From the NCBI GenBank assembly GCA_022225965.2, contig JAKJXP020000039.1:1-64000 (forward strand): 64,000 nt of DNA. The letters are read 5' to 3'. The notes beneath the pieces are model-generated. The model was not told the origin of the DNA and did not search any database. It was given only the letters and a program-made list of their open reading frames with translations. The first letter of the stretch is position 1, and each line of letters starts with the position of its first letter. This document shows, in pieces, positions 33,289-45,488 of this stretch. The DNA is from Diatrype stigma (lineage: Eukaryota; Ascomycota; Sordariomycetes; Xylariales; Diatrypaceae). The translations under genes and the position numbers were made by a program.

Positions 33289-34521
33289 TCATGTCTTCCG
33301 CTTGATACCAAGCCTGGCCCTAAGCTCTTCTCTCTTGTTGGGCTTTTTTGCCTTTGCTGGCGCTTGGATTCGTGGTGGTTCAGGTGGTCCCATGGTCCCT
33401 TCTTCTATGATCTCCTCCTCTTCTACCACCTCCATCTGGTTGCGTGCTCGTTGGAAGGCTTGCTTTGCCGCTTCCGCATCCAAGCGATCCTGCTCTTCTT
33501 GGGCTGAGGTAAGTTGAAGGTCGGTTGATCCTATTGATGGATCATGGCCGGCGGCAGCCTCGCGCACGGCGTTCCGTGATCGAATTTCATCTAGGGCATC
33601 GGCAACAGCCATTTCCCGTTTGGCGTCTACAGTCTTAGCCTCAAGCTCGGCCATGGCATTCTTCGACTCTTCTTCTTCTTCTTTCTCGAGGCGATCTAGG
33701 CGCTGTTCGTCGGTCTCCTCGGGGGCAGCCCGCCAGGGTTCGGTATTTCGCTTGGCGCCTTTCTCACATACATAGTCTTGGTTCTAACCGCATATCGAAT
33801 TAGTAACAGTTCGAATGAGACGTTGCAGAGCCACGTAAAACATGGCACTCCGAAAGGGATTGAAGTCCACATCTTCTCACCTTAGGATCAGTCTTAAAGG
33901 TAATCTCCGCCGAACATCGCGTACACCTGATCTGTGACAATTAGAATCTTGGTCCAAAGTCATGGACTCGAGATTTGCCCGGGTCATAGGAAGGCATAGG
34001 TCATGGATCCAAAGAGGGCGGCCGAGACATACTATGAATATGTTAGCTCGAGTCTGGATAGATAGGGGATGTCGTCACGCATACCATAAAATCTAAATAT
34101 CTGTATACCCAGGTACTTCTCGTCCGGGGTTTCTTTTCGCGCGTTGAACTTGCGCCCCTTATATATGTATTCTCTTGAACATGTGTTAGCTGCTTGCGGT
34201 GGTTTCGAGGGAGTTGGCATTCCAAACTAACCCGCATGAGGTACACTTCATACTGAAAGCCCGAAGTTAGTAAGTTATATTGGTATTGCTGGATATCAGA
34301 TAGGAAGGGATAGTGTATATGGGGGCGCTTACGAAAAGGGCGACATGAGGCGGACGGTTTGGACTTTGGGGCCGACTTGCTTGGGGCCGCGTACGCGCTG
34401 AAGTTGTCTTGGATCGAAGTCCGGGGGATAGTATTTGGCTAGAAAGCGTGTTAGCGACAGCGATACAGGGCGGCTGTAGAGGGGCTTCGGTTTCCTTACA
34501 GAGAACCTTTCGTTCAGACAT
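33289..34521 (-). CDS. yju2: Pre-mRNA splicing factor Yju2/Cwc16
   Basis: Six exons: 34,521-34,500, 34,438-34,333, a 21-nt microexon 34,252-34,232, 34,173-34,086, 33,931-33,881 and 33,783-33,289, for about 260 aa. The start [17 protein letters not shown] is the family hallmark, followed by [11 protein letters not shown]. The zinc site is [21 protein letters not shown] with a second pair in [17 protein letters not shown] (four Cys). Then come [13 protein letters not shown], a Glu-rich coiled coil, and a Lys-rich C-terminus. Yju2 acts in the spliceosome with the Prp19 complex just before the first catalytic step. One oddity: the only GT donor after FRFY at 34,085/34,086 leaves one extra G relative to exon 5, so the frame closes only if exon 4 ends at 34,086 before GG. 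It is divergently arranged with the GT25 gene, about 1.95 kb apart. Confidence 0.92.
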
Positions 34522-36475
34522 GTTGGTGGCGGTTTGTTATACTGGGTTCTGGCGGTTGTTGAAAGCGGTCGGTTGAAACCTCGTCGGCGCGCGCGAACTC
34601 GCAAGCTGTAACTCGTTCTGACTCGTTCTGAGTGATGGTAGTTGGGCGCTGTTGGTCTTGTCTTCGTATAAGAGTGAATTGGTTATGTATGTAGTTGGGT
34701 GAAGAACAGCGATGGAGGTTTGGTCAAGCTTTAGAAGCTCCAGAGGATCAAACGAGGCGGCGGGCAACATTGAATGTCTGGTAGCCTTGGCCTTTGGCGA
34801 TCGTGTTGCGGTAAGTACCTAGCCGCCTAGCCGCCTAGCCTCTAGGTACCTACTAGTCAGTACATACAGAGCATTAACTTGATTAGGTATGGTGGTGATG
34901 CTGGTGCTAGTGGGGTTGACAAGAGGCTGTGTACCGGCTTATACCGCTTTATAGCATATCTATCTTACGTACATTTAGGCCAGACGGGATGATGTACCGG
35001 TCCTCCCGATAAAGTTTGACGATTATCGCTTGGCGGTGGGAGCCATTCCAGATGAGGGCCACTTGCATCGCCAAGAATATTAACGGTACAAGTTCACGTT
35101 GTAGTTCTCCGATTGGGTTATTCCCTAAATAATCCCAAGGTACCTTAGGTATGAAACCAACGGCGGTTAATGCAGTAACTAAAACCAATTGTTAGCCCAC
35201 CCGACCGCCATCAGTCTCATCCCAAGCGTCCGGGTTTTGTTGTTCGATACATAGTAAGATGCGGGATACCTCGCACAGGTGATACCCAACCTGCCAACGT
35301 TGCCGACGAATGCTACCTTCGCTACGTAGGTAGTATGCGACGGTGACATGAACTTGCGTACTTGTCATTCGATGAGTACATAGTAACAAAAGTTCAGGAG
35401 TCCAGCCAAGCAGAGCCTGCACAGGCAAATAGTTACCAGTATCTGTGATGCATTATTTGCCTAGTCCTGATGATAACTAACTAGGTAGGACGAAGGAGCC
35501 ATGCTACCTAGAGGTATAAGCCCGGGTCTGGGCATGCAGTTCAGTCACCCGTCCCCCGCGACTGGCTACCACGCTCCGGATTATTATCTCGCTTAAGCTG
35601 TTTGGTGATGTTGATTGGTGGTATCGATCGTCACTGGTTATGTCGCTATCGAGAGACCTAGTATGTATTCAGTGTGGGCTGACCCGACATTGGTATCTTA
35701 TCTAGTGCATGCGCTGTTGCGTGTTGATCAGCACCTACCTAAGGCAAGCCTTTAGCACGTAATAAGAGCCATCCAAATTGCCAACTTACATCTACATGTC
35801 GGTACCTCCCTGAGTTACACGCTTGTGGTCAAGTAGGTTTGGCAGGTACGATGACATGGGAACGGAGGAAGAAAGAAGAGCGCGCAGGCGCCTGGAGAGC
35901 GGCTGATCTCGGCGGCAGGTACATAAGTGTGTATGTAGGTCGGTAACCTGGAGCCTTCAGTACTTTATACGCGCATCGCATATGCCGCCAGGTGATAGGT
36001 ACATACATATGTATGTATGTCGCATACACTGTTACTGTTGTAGGTACCTTATGTAGCCTATGACTGGTTGTGGCTGCTGTTTTGGAGTTTTGCTCGTCAT
36101 CTCGCCATCTCGCCATCTCGTCATCTTCCACCTCCTCGTCCCATGTTTCCTTTTTCTTCTTTCTTTTCCAGCTCCTGAAGGTTCCCTTTTCCTAGCCTTA
36201 GCCGCAGAAGAACTTCCTACTGCTGCGCCTCCCCACTTCCGGGACGGCGAGGTCTCCTTATTTCTAGTCGAATTTCTGCTTAGTCTAGTCTCCCGTATAG
36301 TTAGCCGCCTCTATGGAGTAAGGCTAGGGAAAGCAGTTCCACATAGATATGATCCTTCGGCATTCTTATTATTAAACTACAAGGCGACGGGCAAGAAAGC
36401 GCTTGTTCGTCCATGCATCTCACTCGTTCGAACCGGCCCCTACTGCTCTAATACCAGCATCGGTATCTTGCTACC
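34522..36475. promoter_or_regulatory. Shared upstream region of yju2 and the GT25 gene
   Basis: The two genes are divergent, so both promoters must lie here. The stretch contains repeated CCTAGCCG and TAGGTACCTAC words (34,815-34,855) and CT-rich sequence from 36,080 to 36,240 on the plus strand, typical of a fungal leader upstream of the GT25 start. I cannot assign specific factor sites. Short open frames here have no family resemblance. Confidence 0.4.
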
Positions 36476-37856
36476 ATGGCCTTCCTTGGGTCCCAAATCA
36501 CTGCCCGCCATGCGCTTCCTCGGCACATCGCCTTAGTGAGCGTAGCCGTGGTATTCTTATTCCTCTTTTACATACTGGCTCCTCGGTCGACGGGGCTCGA
36601 CGTTTCCTTGTCGAAGGGGGCGCGCCCCTCGTCTAACACCGTCTCTACCGGAAGCTCTAAGGGAGGGGCACCTGAGAGCCGGTTACGGCCCGACGATGAT
36701 GACAGAGCCTCCAATGCCACTCTCGGCTTCTCCAAGGTTTTCGTCATAGGTCTCCCCGAGCGTAGCGACAAGCACGATGCCATTGCGCTCTCCAGCGCAC
36801 TGACCGGCTTCCACGTGGAGTGGGTGGATGGCGTGAGAGGGGAGGAGATACCAGACAAAGCCATCCCTTTCGGTATCACTAGGGAGCGGTTGTGGAATAC
36901 GAATCTCGGCTCATGGAGGGGCCATATGAACGCGGTACGGAGGTAAGCATACTGTGTATACCAGAACACCCCTGGTCCTGGACGCCGACTGTCTTGCCAT
37001 GTGAGAGACCCACAGAACACCAACTGACCTGCAAACACTAGGATCGTCGAAGAAGATCTCGACTCGGCTCTTATTGTAAGCATAACACGCCCAGCTTCCA
37101 TGTTCGATGTCTTTGTGTGCGTGCCCCTGTTGACTGAGCCTGGTATAGATGGAAGACGATATGGACTGGGACACGAGACTGAAATCGCAGCTTCCGACGA
37201 TAGCTCGAGGAGCAAAAGAACTTTTACCATCGCCGGACTCCCGCCCATCGTCGTCTCCTTACGGATCGGACTGGGATCTGTTATGGCTGGGACACTGTGG
37301 CGAGGTGTTTCCCGAGTTGCTTGACGAGAATAAGGAGAAGCCACCTACCGACATGGGTATCCAGTATATGTCGAAGAAGTTCGTCATCCCCAACGACCCC
37401 ACGGTCCCCGCTCTCGACAAAGTGACCGGCATCATCGATTTCAAGAAACACCCTGCCCATACTCGGTTCGTGCATATCACCGGGGCTCCCATCTGCACTT
37501 TCGCCTATGCCCTCTCCAACCGGGGGGCTCGCAAGGTGCTTTTCGACCTATCCGTCGACCATCTGACTGCGCCATTCGATAACGCGCTGGCAGGACTTTG
37601 TAGACGGTCCGTGTCGAGCTACGGCGTCAGCGACCCTGTCCTGGCAGGCGACCACGGCCTCGACACCAAGTGTATCAGTGTGACGCCGCCCATATTCTTC
37701 CATCACAAGGCCAAGGGTGCCATTAATGCCGATAGCGATATTCAGACCGTCACGAACGGCGACATACGGGAACACGGCACAACAGAAAACATCGTATGGT
37801 CGGCCAGGAACAACTTGAGGAATACGATCATGGGAACAAAGATGGAGAGCGAATAG
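36476..37856 (+). CDS. Glycosyltransferase family 25 (LPS-type) type II membrane protein
   Basis: Three exons (36,476-36,942, 37,042-37,075, 37,149-37,856) give 1,209 nt and 402 aa. A short cytosolic N-terminus is followed by one membrane anchor (residues about 19-35, ALVSVAVVFLFLFYILAP) and a Ser-rich stem, the layout of Golgi glycosyltransferases. The domain starts VFVIGLPERSDKHDAI, then LGSWRGHMNAVRR, then the metal-binding ALIMEDDMDWD, which is split by intron 2 just before Met. WLGHC and the conserved C-terminal GHGLD-like DHGLDTKC follow. GT25 enzymes in other organisms transfer galactose or related sugars; the fungal substrate is unknown. Residue 1 is the only in-frame ATG that keeps the whole anchor. 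Confidence 0.9.
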
Positions 37857-40800
37857 GGGTATTAGACCTTGTTCGTGGAAGTAACTAATATTTGCTGATT
37901 AGGATACCATCTTTCGGTATAAGCTGGTGTTGGTGTTATGCGGGATAGAAACAGCGCAACGGCGATGGTGTACAGATAAACGGTTGATATTAACCATGGC
38001 GTTTAGCGGGGCAGATCGGACCAGGTCGCAACAGAGTGACCTAGAGCCTTGTAGAAAACTTACAAACGATAGGGGCCTCCCCTAATTGAAGAGGTCATTG
38101 TGCTACTACATGGTCAATATCGCAAGACCCGTGAAGTTGGAGGACTCCAGTTCAGCAAGTGATGTTTTGCCGATATGTGAAAAGCTACTTCTCCCTGTCA
38201 GTGCAACAAGCCGTCGAATCGATATCCCTCCATATCTGAGCTCAGGGAACCAGCCTTCTGGATGGCGGGGGCGCGGCGCTGATCGTGGATGACGGTGACC
38301 GTCGGCCGGGTGCCGGGTGAAGTCGAGGGGGAGCGCTCGAGTTGCCGACCTTGGTCACGTCTGTGGCCTGCTCCAGCCCCTGGCCCTGTATTCGCAGAAG
38401 GCGATGAAGAATATTATGTGTTGACTAGCTGGATCTGGGACGATACCCCACGGCCCCAGGATGAAGCTTACCGCAGGCCCGTCGAACCTGTCGCCCTGCA
38501 TTGACTGACCCGCCGAGGCCGATCACCTGGTTTCCTGTTTCTAGGGAAGGGAAAAAATGAGCACCGAACATGTCGTTAGTACATTTCTCTCGTTTCATGT
38601 GTGTCATCCGTTTCGTCAAAAATCCAGGGGGTGAAAGAAGTACGGGAAAAGGGGGGGTATGAGACCAGGAGAAGGGGAAGGCGTATGTATGGTGGTAGGT
38701 AGGACAAGCTGATGATTAGGACATGACTATCAACCACCTGGCTGAACGGGGGGTAGAATGCGTTGAGTTAGACCAGGTGCTTCCACCTCCTAGCAGCGTA
38801 CCGACCAGTGGTGGCGTCTCGGGAAGGTTGGTGTTTCCAGGCAGAGACGACCCTTTGGTGATGTTCCTAGAGGGGGTACCGAAGTATGTTGAGACTCGGG
38901 ATTTGAGACTGCTCGAGGTGGAAAGGTGCTCTTGAGCTGATGTGATACTGCCTGCCTCCGGCTTCTGTCCCCGGCTCTTCATACCCCTCGGCCGAGCTAC
39001 TTCACCCTTCCAGGTACCATCCGGTGTCGAGGAATATGACTAATATCCCATGGAACCATACGATAGGGGAGCCCCGGCCGGCTGGGCCTGCTTCAGCGAC
39101 CACGACGGCTTCAGGCATATCCGGGAGTGCCTCTGTTCGCAGATGATCACCTACATATTCCTCAGCAACGAGAGGTCCAAAGTGCTTAGACGTCCGATCG
39201 CCAACACCACCACCATGGAAACCCACACAAAGAAGCTGACGTAAGTACCCCAGAGGGGTCGTACACCCCACTACGCATCGTCCACCGCATCCGCCCGTCC
39301 GCCATCAGAATAACAGCAGGAGGCGTCAGACCCGCAGCCACATGCCCGTGAGGTGGTGGTGGTGAGGTGAGTTTCTCGTACCGACTTGTCGTGGACGATC
39401 GCAGCCCGGCCCGTCGCCAAGGGGTGGTCAAATCCAACAAGACAGCACAGCACAGCACAGCACGTGTCGGGGTTGACTCGTAACGAGTTGGCACGCCAGT
39501 TATCCCTGCCGTTCTAGTTCCCGACCGCCGCCTCCGCCACCTTAGAACTTCCGAGAGGGCTGACTTCGACGTGCTACGTCTGGTCTGGCCCGGGTTCCGG
39601 CGTTCATGTCGTTGCGTGAGGGGACCACCAGGCCGACATTGTGGCGGTTGGATGGTCGGATGGGCCGAGCGGAACCCGACGATGGAACGTGTCTCTGCTC
39701 GGATTACACGTATCAATCAAGGATATATGTGACTTAGTAGGTAGCTTTTGTAAATCTGAATGAGCATTGCTGCTTGATATACCTAATCCTGCTACGCGGT
39801 GAAGTCTGTCACTCCTCGTGCGAACTGCGGAGCACGCGGTTAAGATGATAGGATCCAGCGGAGGCGTCCTTTGAAAAGGATGGTGTAAAGTCAGAGTAGT
39901 CCATGTCCAGGGGCATGCTGACATTGACCTTCCCGTTTGTTGATGGCGTCGCTAGGGCCACAGGTATATGACCCACCGATTCAGTGTCGGTGCCATCGTT
40001 AAGGCCCACGATATCCCGGGGTGAGGTGGTACATGATGTCGACGAAGAAGAATCAACGATCACACCAAACAGATAGGCAGATAATAAAGCACTGGAAGTC
40101 TCAAAAACCACCAAGCAAATGATATGTATTCGCGTATGCCTTACGGGCTGTATATTATGCTAGCCTTCCAAAAAGACATCCCTTTCCAGCAAACAGCAAA
40201 CAATATGATATCATGGACATCATCATCTATCTAGCTAATCCCTCAGCTGTGGTCGTTCCTCATATATAATGCAAGTTTTGCTCGCGATGCATGAATGGAG
40301 ACCATCTCCTAACGCCAGTAGAATGCGTATCCTCATCATGCGGGGTATCTCCTAGAGTCAAAATCCGATTCATCGTCGCGTCATAAACCGGCAAAAAAGA
40401 AACCTAGAGAAGGCATATGCCGTAATAACAAGAACACCCGTAGTTCCTGTGTAAAACCAAGTCGTCCCGCCCGGTTTCGACCCAACTTCTCCTGACAAAG
40501 TGAAATCAATCAGGTAGTTGTCGGATCCGACTGTTTAGATAGAAGTTCCGAGATCAGCTCAATATACCAGACGGCAATCACAGGCTGAACAAGGCTTCAT
40601 CTGAAGGATGAAACCCTTCAGATAAAACTCCGACCTGTCTAGACTAGCTTTGATCATGATGACGGTATATAAGTTGCTGATAGCGTTTAAAGATCGAAAC
40701 GAAAATAAAATGACGATAAAGTGCCGGCCAGAGATGCAGCAGACAGAACGCCGTTGAATGCTACCAATCCACTGATGGTCTGAAACGAACAAATAAATGA

Positions 40801-40951
40801 ATGGGAGAGGGAAAACACGAAGTGAATGAGTGTGAAGGCAAGGAAGGAAATGGTTAAAAGGATAATAATCCGAGGTTGCAAAGCAATGCGGATGAAGCCG
40901 CGGGATAGTTGGATGCCACAAAGGACAGAAATGGTGTATGTCGACATCGCA
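37857..40951. other. Intergenic region, no supported gene
   Basis: It includes the 3' flank of the GT25 gene. Several overlapping frames at 38,086-39,720 on both strands are GC-driven and show no domain, and candidate introns do not join them into anything familiar. A short pentanucleotide repeat (CAGCA about five times) lies at 39,443-39,463. Bases 40,560-40,950 are the probable 3' UTR of the NYN-domain gene. Confidence 0.45.
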
Positions 40952-43096
40952 TCAAACGGTAGGACTCGCATGCAGTTCGTCGAGGAACTCATCAAGCTTG
41001 ATGATTCGAATCTGGTCGGCATACTCCGAAAGGAAGTCAGGTTCATACCATGCTGAAGACATGTTTCGGCTCCAGCTGATGACTTCGACCTTCCAGCCGG
41101 CTCTTAGGGCTCGAGTTGCATGTTGCTTGAACCCGTCTGAAAACTGGGCTTGTGCAGCGTCGCCAGTAGCAAGGACCATCGTTCCGGGGTCTCGATTGTC
41201 CAAAATGCTGTGCATCATGTTGAGGTGAAGGTTTTCATCTACAGAGTACAAGAGTTAGTCCGTGGGCGGCATGTATGAAGGTTGGAACCCGAAAGGTAAC
41301 ATGGACTTCCCAACGGAAGTTCACCGAGGCAGGATGACTTGGATTCTCCTAGACTTACCGACGCCCTGTTCTCCATTCTTCCTGATGACCTTAACGATCT
41401 TAGCAGTTGCTCTATCCTCCGGCGATTCGTCAGCACTAGTGATGTCGTTTGGACTGGACAACGCAGATCTGCGGCGTCTGGGTTTGTTGACTCTCTTTTC
41501 CACCTGAACCCGATCAAAGATATTCATCCCATAGTTCAAGTTCTCTGCCTCTCGCAAATGCGATGGCCAATTCTCCCGTCGGGAGGCAGGAAAAGCCAAT
41601 GATCCAGCAAGTACCCGTTTCTGCACGTTCCGGCCACGCTCTAAGATACGAGCGAGATTCACGAATGACATAGGGACATTGTGAAAGCGGCTGATAGGTA
41701 TTCCTTGAGCTTCCTTGACAGCATTGATGAAACCAATCCCGATGTTCGACATGTCCACGAAAACATGAACTCCAGTAGAAGAGCTTTCGGCTCTCTTCTC
41801 ATCCATATGGATGTGTTTTTGGAGTTTCACCTCCAATGAACGCAATCTATCCACCTGTGGCGGGACCGTGAACGGTAAACCTGGTTGTTGAGTAGGAGCA
41901 GGCAAGGAGGGCCCCTGTGGAAAGGGTAAAGCATAGGTACCACCAGGAGGCACGAAACAAGTGCGGCATTCTTCGGCGGGGCTGTTCTTGAAAACGACAT
42001 TGGAATAGTGAGTATTGGGGGCGACTGTATTGTAACTTTGGTCGAGTTGCTTTGTATAATAGGTTTGCGGTGCTGCTCTATAGCCACTGCCTTTCTGGTT
42101 GTTAAACTCTTGAGGATGGTTGGGACTATTATCTAGTTTTTGAGCCCCAGAAGACTGCTTGACTTGAAGATTTGCTGAACCTAGAAAGGAAGCAGGCTGG
42201 AAAGGTACCGAAGTAGGCAATTCATGGTGCAGTGCTGTCGCGGTCAAGTGCGCGGGCTGTGAAGACTTATTGTCACCGATATTCGTGTAAGGGAAAGGGA
42301 CCACGTTTGCGAGTTTGTCGGCAAGATGGGGCATGGATGTTCGGGTTGGAAAGGTGCTGGCGATTGGTTGAAATGGGGAGTCGTCCGTTGCTGTAGTAGT
42401 TTGAGGTGAAGAATCAACTACCATGAATACTCGCTCCTTGGAAGGGGGTGGGGTTGAATTTGGACTTGACAAGTCAATACCATCAAAGGAGTTGCTTGAT
42501 GCAAGGCTCCAAATCCCCTCAGTCGAGCTGGCTGGCGAGCCATATGAAACAGATGTGTTGTCAACCTCTCTGTGTACAGATGGTTGTGCAGTCATCGATG
42601 GAATGGGCGTCTCCAGCTTGATCTTGTCGTTCACCCCAAGACTCTTGGACTTATCCTGGCCTGAGTCCTGGTTTGAGCGCCCAAATTCTGGAGTGGAGCT
42701 TCCGTTGTTGACGTTGATAGACATACATCCATCCTCAGGGCCCTTGCCTTCACCTGCAACAGACTTATGGTGGGTGATTGTGACTGGTGTTTCCACAGGC
42801 TTCAGCGAGCTACTGCTCTGTACAAGTGCACCAAGACCAGCTCCTAAACGGGGGATGGAGGGCCTCTTCCGGATAACCCTGGAGCCATTGGGGCCTGGAC
42901 GTTGAGGGACTACCTTGAACTTGGGAGATTTTGGGGATTTTGGCAGACCACCATCAATAGAAGTGCTCGTAGTGTCAACGTCGGCGGCACGAATAAACAG
43001 GCTACTTGTAGTCAAGTTAGGGTGAGACATTTCTCCAGGAAGTGACAGGCCAAAAGATGGTTGTTGGTTCGGCAAGTGACAATTGTAAGAAGCCAT
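40952..43096 (-). CDS. NYN-domain (PIN-like RNase fold) protein
   Basis: Two exons (43,096-41,359 and 41,238-40,952; intron 120 bp, GT-AG) give 2,025 nt and 674 aa. Residues 1 to about 410 are low complexity, rich in Ser, Pro and Thr, with a basic patch near VIRKRPSIPR. The domain follows: GVHVFVDMSNIGIGF, a basic segment VNKPRRRRSALSS, then across the intron DENLHLNMMHSILD, TMVLATGDAAQAQFSDGF and GWKVEVISWS. The Asp residues in VFVDMSN and ATGDAA correspond to acidic metal-binding positions of NYN/PIN-fold nucleases. An RNA-processing role is an inference from the family. A start 18 nt upstream (43,114) is also possible. Confidence 0.85.
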
Positions 43097-45488
43097 GCTG
43101 AGGACAGGGATCACAGGAATTGTGCCCTCAAGCTGCTTGGTAGATTGTCCTGTGCCTCTGGAAATGGTTGAAGATGATGAGGTTCCAATTAGAATTGCGA
43201 ATGGCGTCTAGGTGGAATTGAGACCAAAAAGAGTCGCAACGAAAACTTCTGCACAATTCAAGTTAGATGAGGTTCTTTGAAGAGTGGTGGGTGCAAGGGA
43301 GCGGAGAGGAAGGAGTAGAGGAAGGGATTGATTGTGGGTTTTGAAGAAGTAGAACAATGCAAGATAGGAAGTAGTGACGGGAAAGTGAGGATGGAGTGGG
43401 TGGAATGAGGGCTTCATAGTACCTAAGTATTAGTAGGATCTTGAGTGTTCAATGGGACAGTGAGGGTTGTGATCAAATGGGATTAGAGTCTCAAGACGTC
43501 GATGGAGATGTAGCTTAACGTACAGTTCAATTGGCGGGAGCCCGTCACCTCAGACCAAAAGAAGTTGAAGTTGAATCAAGTTAAGGGTTGAAGTGCATCC
43601 AAGTACTAATTTAGTAGGGTACCAACAACTACTGGGTGAACAGCACTGGACCAAGGATATTGAAGAATTGATGATTGAGGCCAGTGATGGTGTTCGAAAG
43701 AAGCAGCGGCGAAACTGGTAGAGGCCCAACGTGAACGAACGTGCTGTACGGATTGGCAAGAGCACGGCACCTCTAGAATTCCAGACTGAGGAAATGAAAT
43801 GAAGTTGGGAAGATGAAGGCGTGAAGTGGTTTGGTTGCCTGAAGTACCTGAGTAGGTAGGTTGACGGGCAAATTAAATGGCATAGAGGAGGCCTAATCAG
43901 CAGGTGTTAACAATTGTGAGAGCTGTTCAGTATGTGGTAGGTGGTATGTGGGAATACCTGAAGTAGGGGCAGCCTCGAAAACCAGCAAGCTGCAACACAG
44001 ATCTAAGATGAAGTGCTGCCGTCGACTCATGTTCGCTCCCTGAAACGGGGCGAAGATCGAGTGCTGAAGTCTGAAGATCGAGGAACGTTGTATGTAGCCG
44101 GGAGACTCAAAATGTAAGAATAAGGGTGACAGACAGGTACAGACAGGTAGGAATGATAATGATAGGGTGCTTAGAAAGAACTGCAAGAAGGAGAAGAAAT
44201 CAACTGGGCATCAACTCCTGATTATCGATTCCAAGTAGAATAGCATAACAGCTAGTCAAACACAACCAAGGATGAAGTATTGAGGTATCATTCGGATCAT
44301 TCATCATCGATGGAACTGTGGAAGCTTCGGCTTTGAATGACTGACCGGTTCGGCAGGCCTGCGGCGTGCGGGCATAGTGGATCCTGGTGGGTGGCGGTTT
44401 ATTCTGCCGCAGCTGCCAGCGCACAAAGGCGGCGCTTAACCATATACAGTAGGCGGTCATACGCCTACTCGATGCCTATTGGCCCTTGGATGCCCGATAG
44501 CACCTGCCGTGACAGCGTACTAGGTATTTCCTATTCGGTCACCTACACACTGACAGTATAAGTAGGTAGGTGGTAGGTACGGTACAATAGGTATGTATGT
44601 ATGTATGTATGTACAATCATTGATCGATAGGTATGTAGGTACCCAACGTAACATCGAATGCTCAGAAATACCACATACGCTCCAGCCTGATACGCTCTAG
44701 CTACATCTTCCAAGGTTGGCTAATATATCCCCCCATTTCCCCACTCTACGCACTCGGGACAATCTGGGTCTCAGATCAGACTTTCGATCGTTCCTGCAGG
44801 TCGGCAGAAGCCACCGATCAAATCAGCAGTGGACATGCACTACTGCCAGTGAACATCAAGGCAGCAAGGTCAGGGGCAGCTGCAAGCAGGCAACATTGCA
44901 ATGCCACGCCTGCAACCTTATCTGCACTTTGGGGAGGGCGATCTTTAGGCCAATCATAAGGTCTTCGGGACGGGATCTACTGCTAGCTCAAGGTCAGGCA
45001 GACTCAGTCACCGGCAGACTCACTAATAAGTGGCATCACGGCGATCTATCAGGTAATAGTTTTACTGCTTGTAGCAAGTTTAGTTCGATTGGTCCAGAGG
45101 CTGCGATGATTTGCTCTCATCGTCGCATACCTACTTAAGTATATATATATATATATATATAAGTGAGATGAGCAGAACTGCAATCAATGATGACGAGTTT
45201 ATTATATGCAGCACCCATGCGCAAATCACCTTATTTATAAGGCACAAAGGTACATAGCGACCCCGTGCCCATCGAGGCGCGTTCAGCTGGCTGAGCTGGC
45301 TGTCTTAAAGCAAACCAAAGCCAAATCACTCCATATAATACACCATAATGGTATCCTTAACACCCCCTTGACCCATTCGCCGTTGCCCTGTTGTAAATAG
45401 CCATATACCGCCTCAGTGAAGGTACGATCCGCAATGAACTGCCTGTAAGCCAACCCATAGTAGGCTAGTAGTAGGTCCATCATGCTGT
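43097..45488. other. Upstream region of the NYN gene, with simple repeats
   Basis: From 43,100 to 44,200 the NYN coding strand is pyrimidine-rich, as expected of a long fungal leader and promoter. Simple repeats are (GTAT)n at 44,592-44,612 and (TA)n at about 45,139-45,161. A 140-codon frame at 44,716-45,138 shows no domain. The bases just below 45,489 are the 3' flank of the RSC gene. Confidence 0.45.

Noticed and set aside
38086..39720. Several overlapping 60-176 codon frames as a gene between GT25 and NYN genes
   Set aside because: GC-rich shadow frames on both strands without domains or consistent splice sites.
41339..42905. Plus-strand frames antisense to the NYN gene
   Set aside because: Shadow frames of the long minus-strand exon, with no domain.
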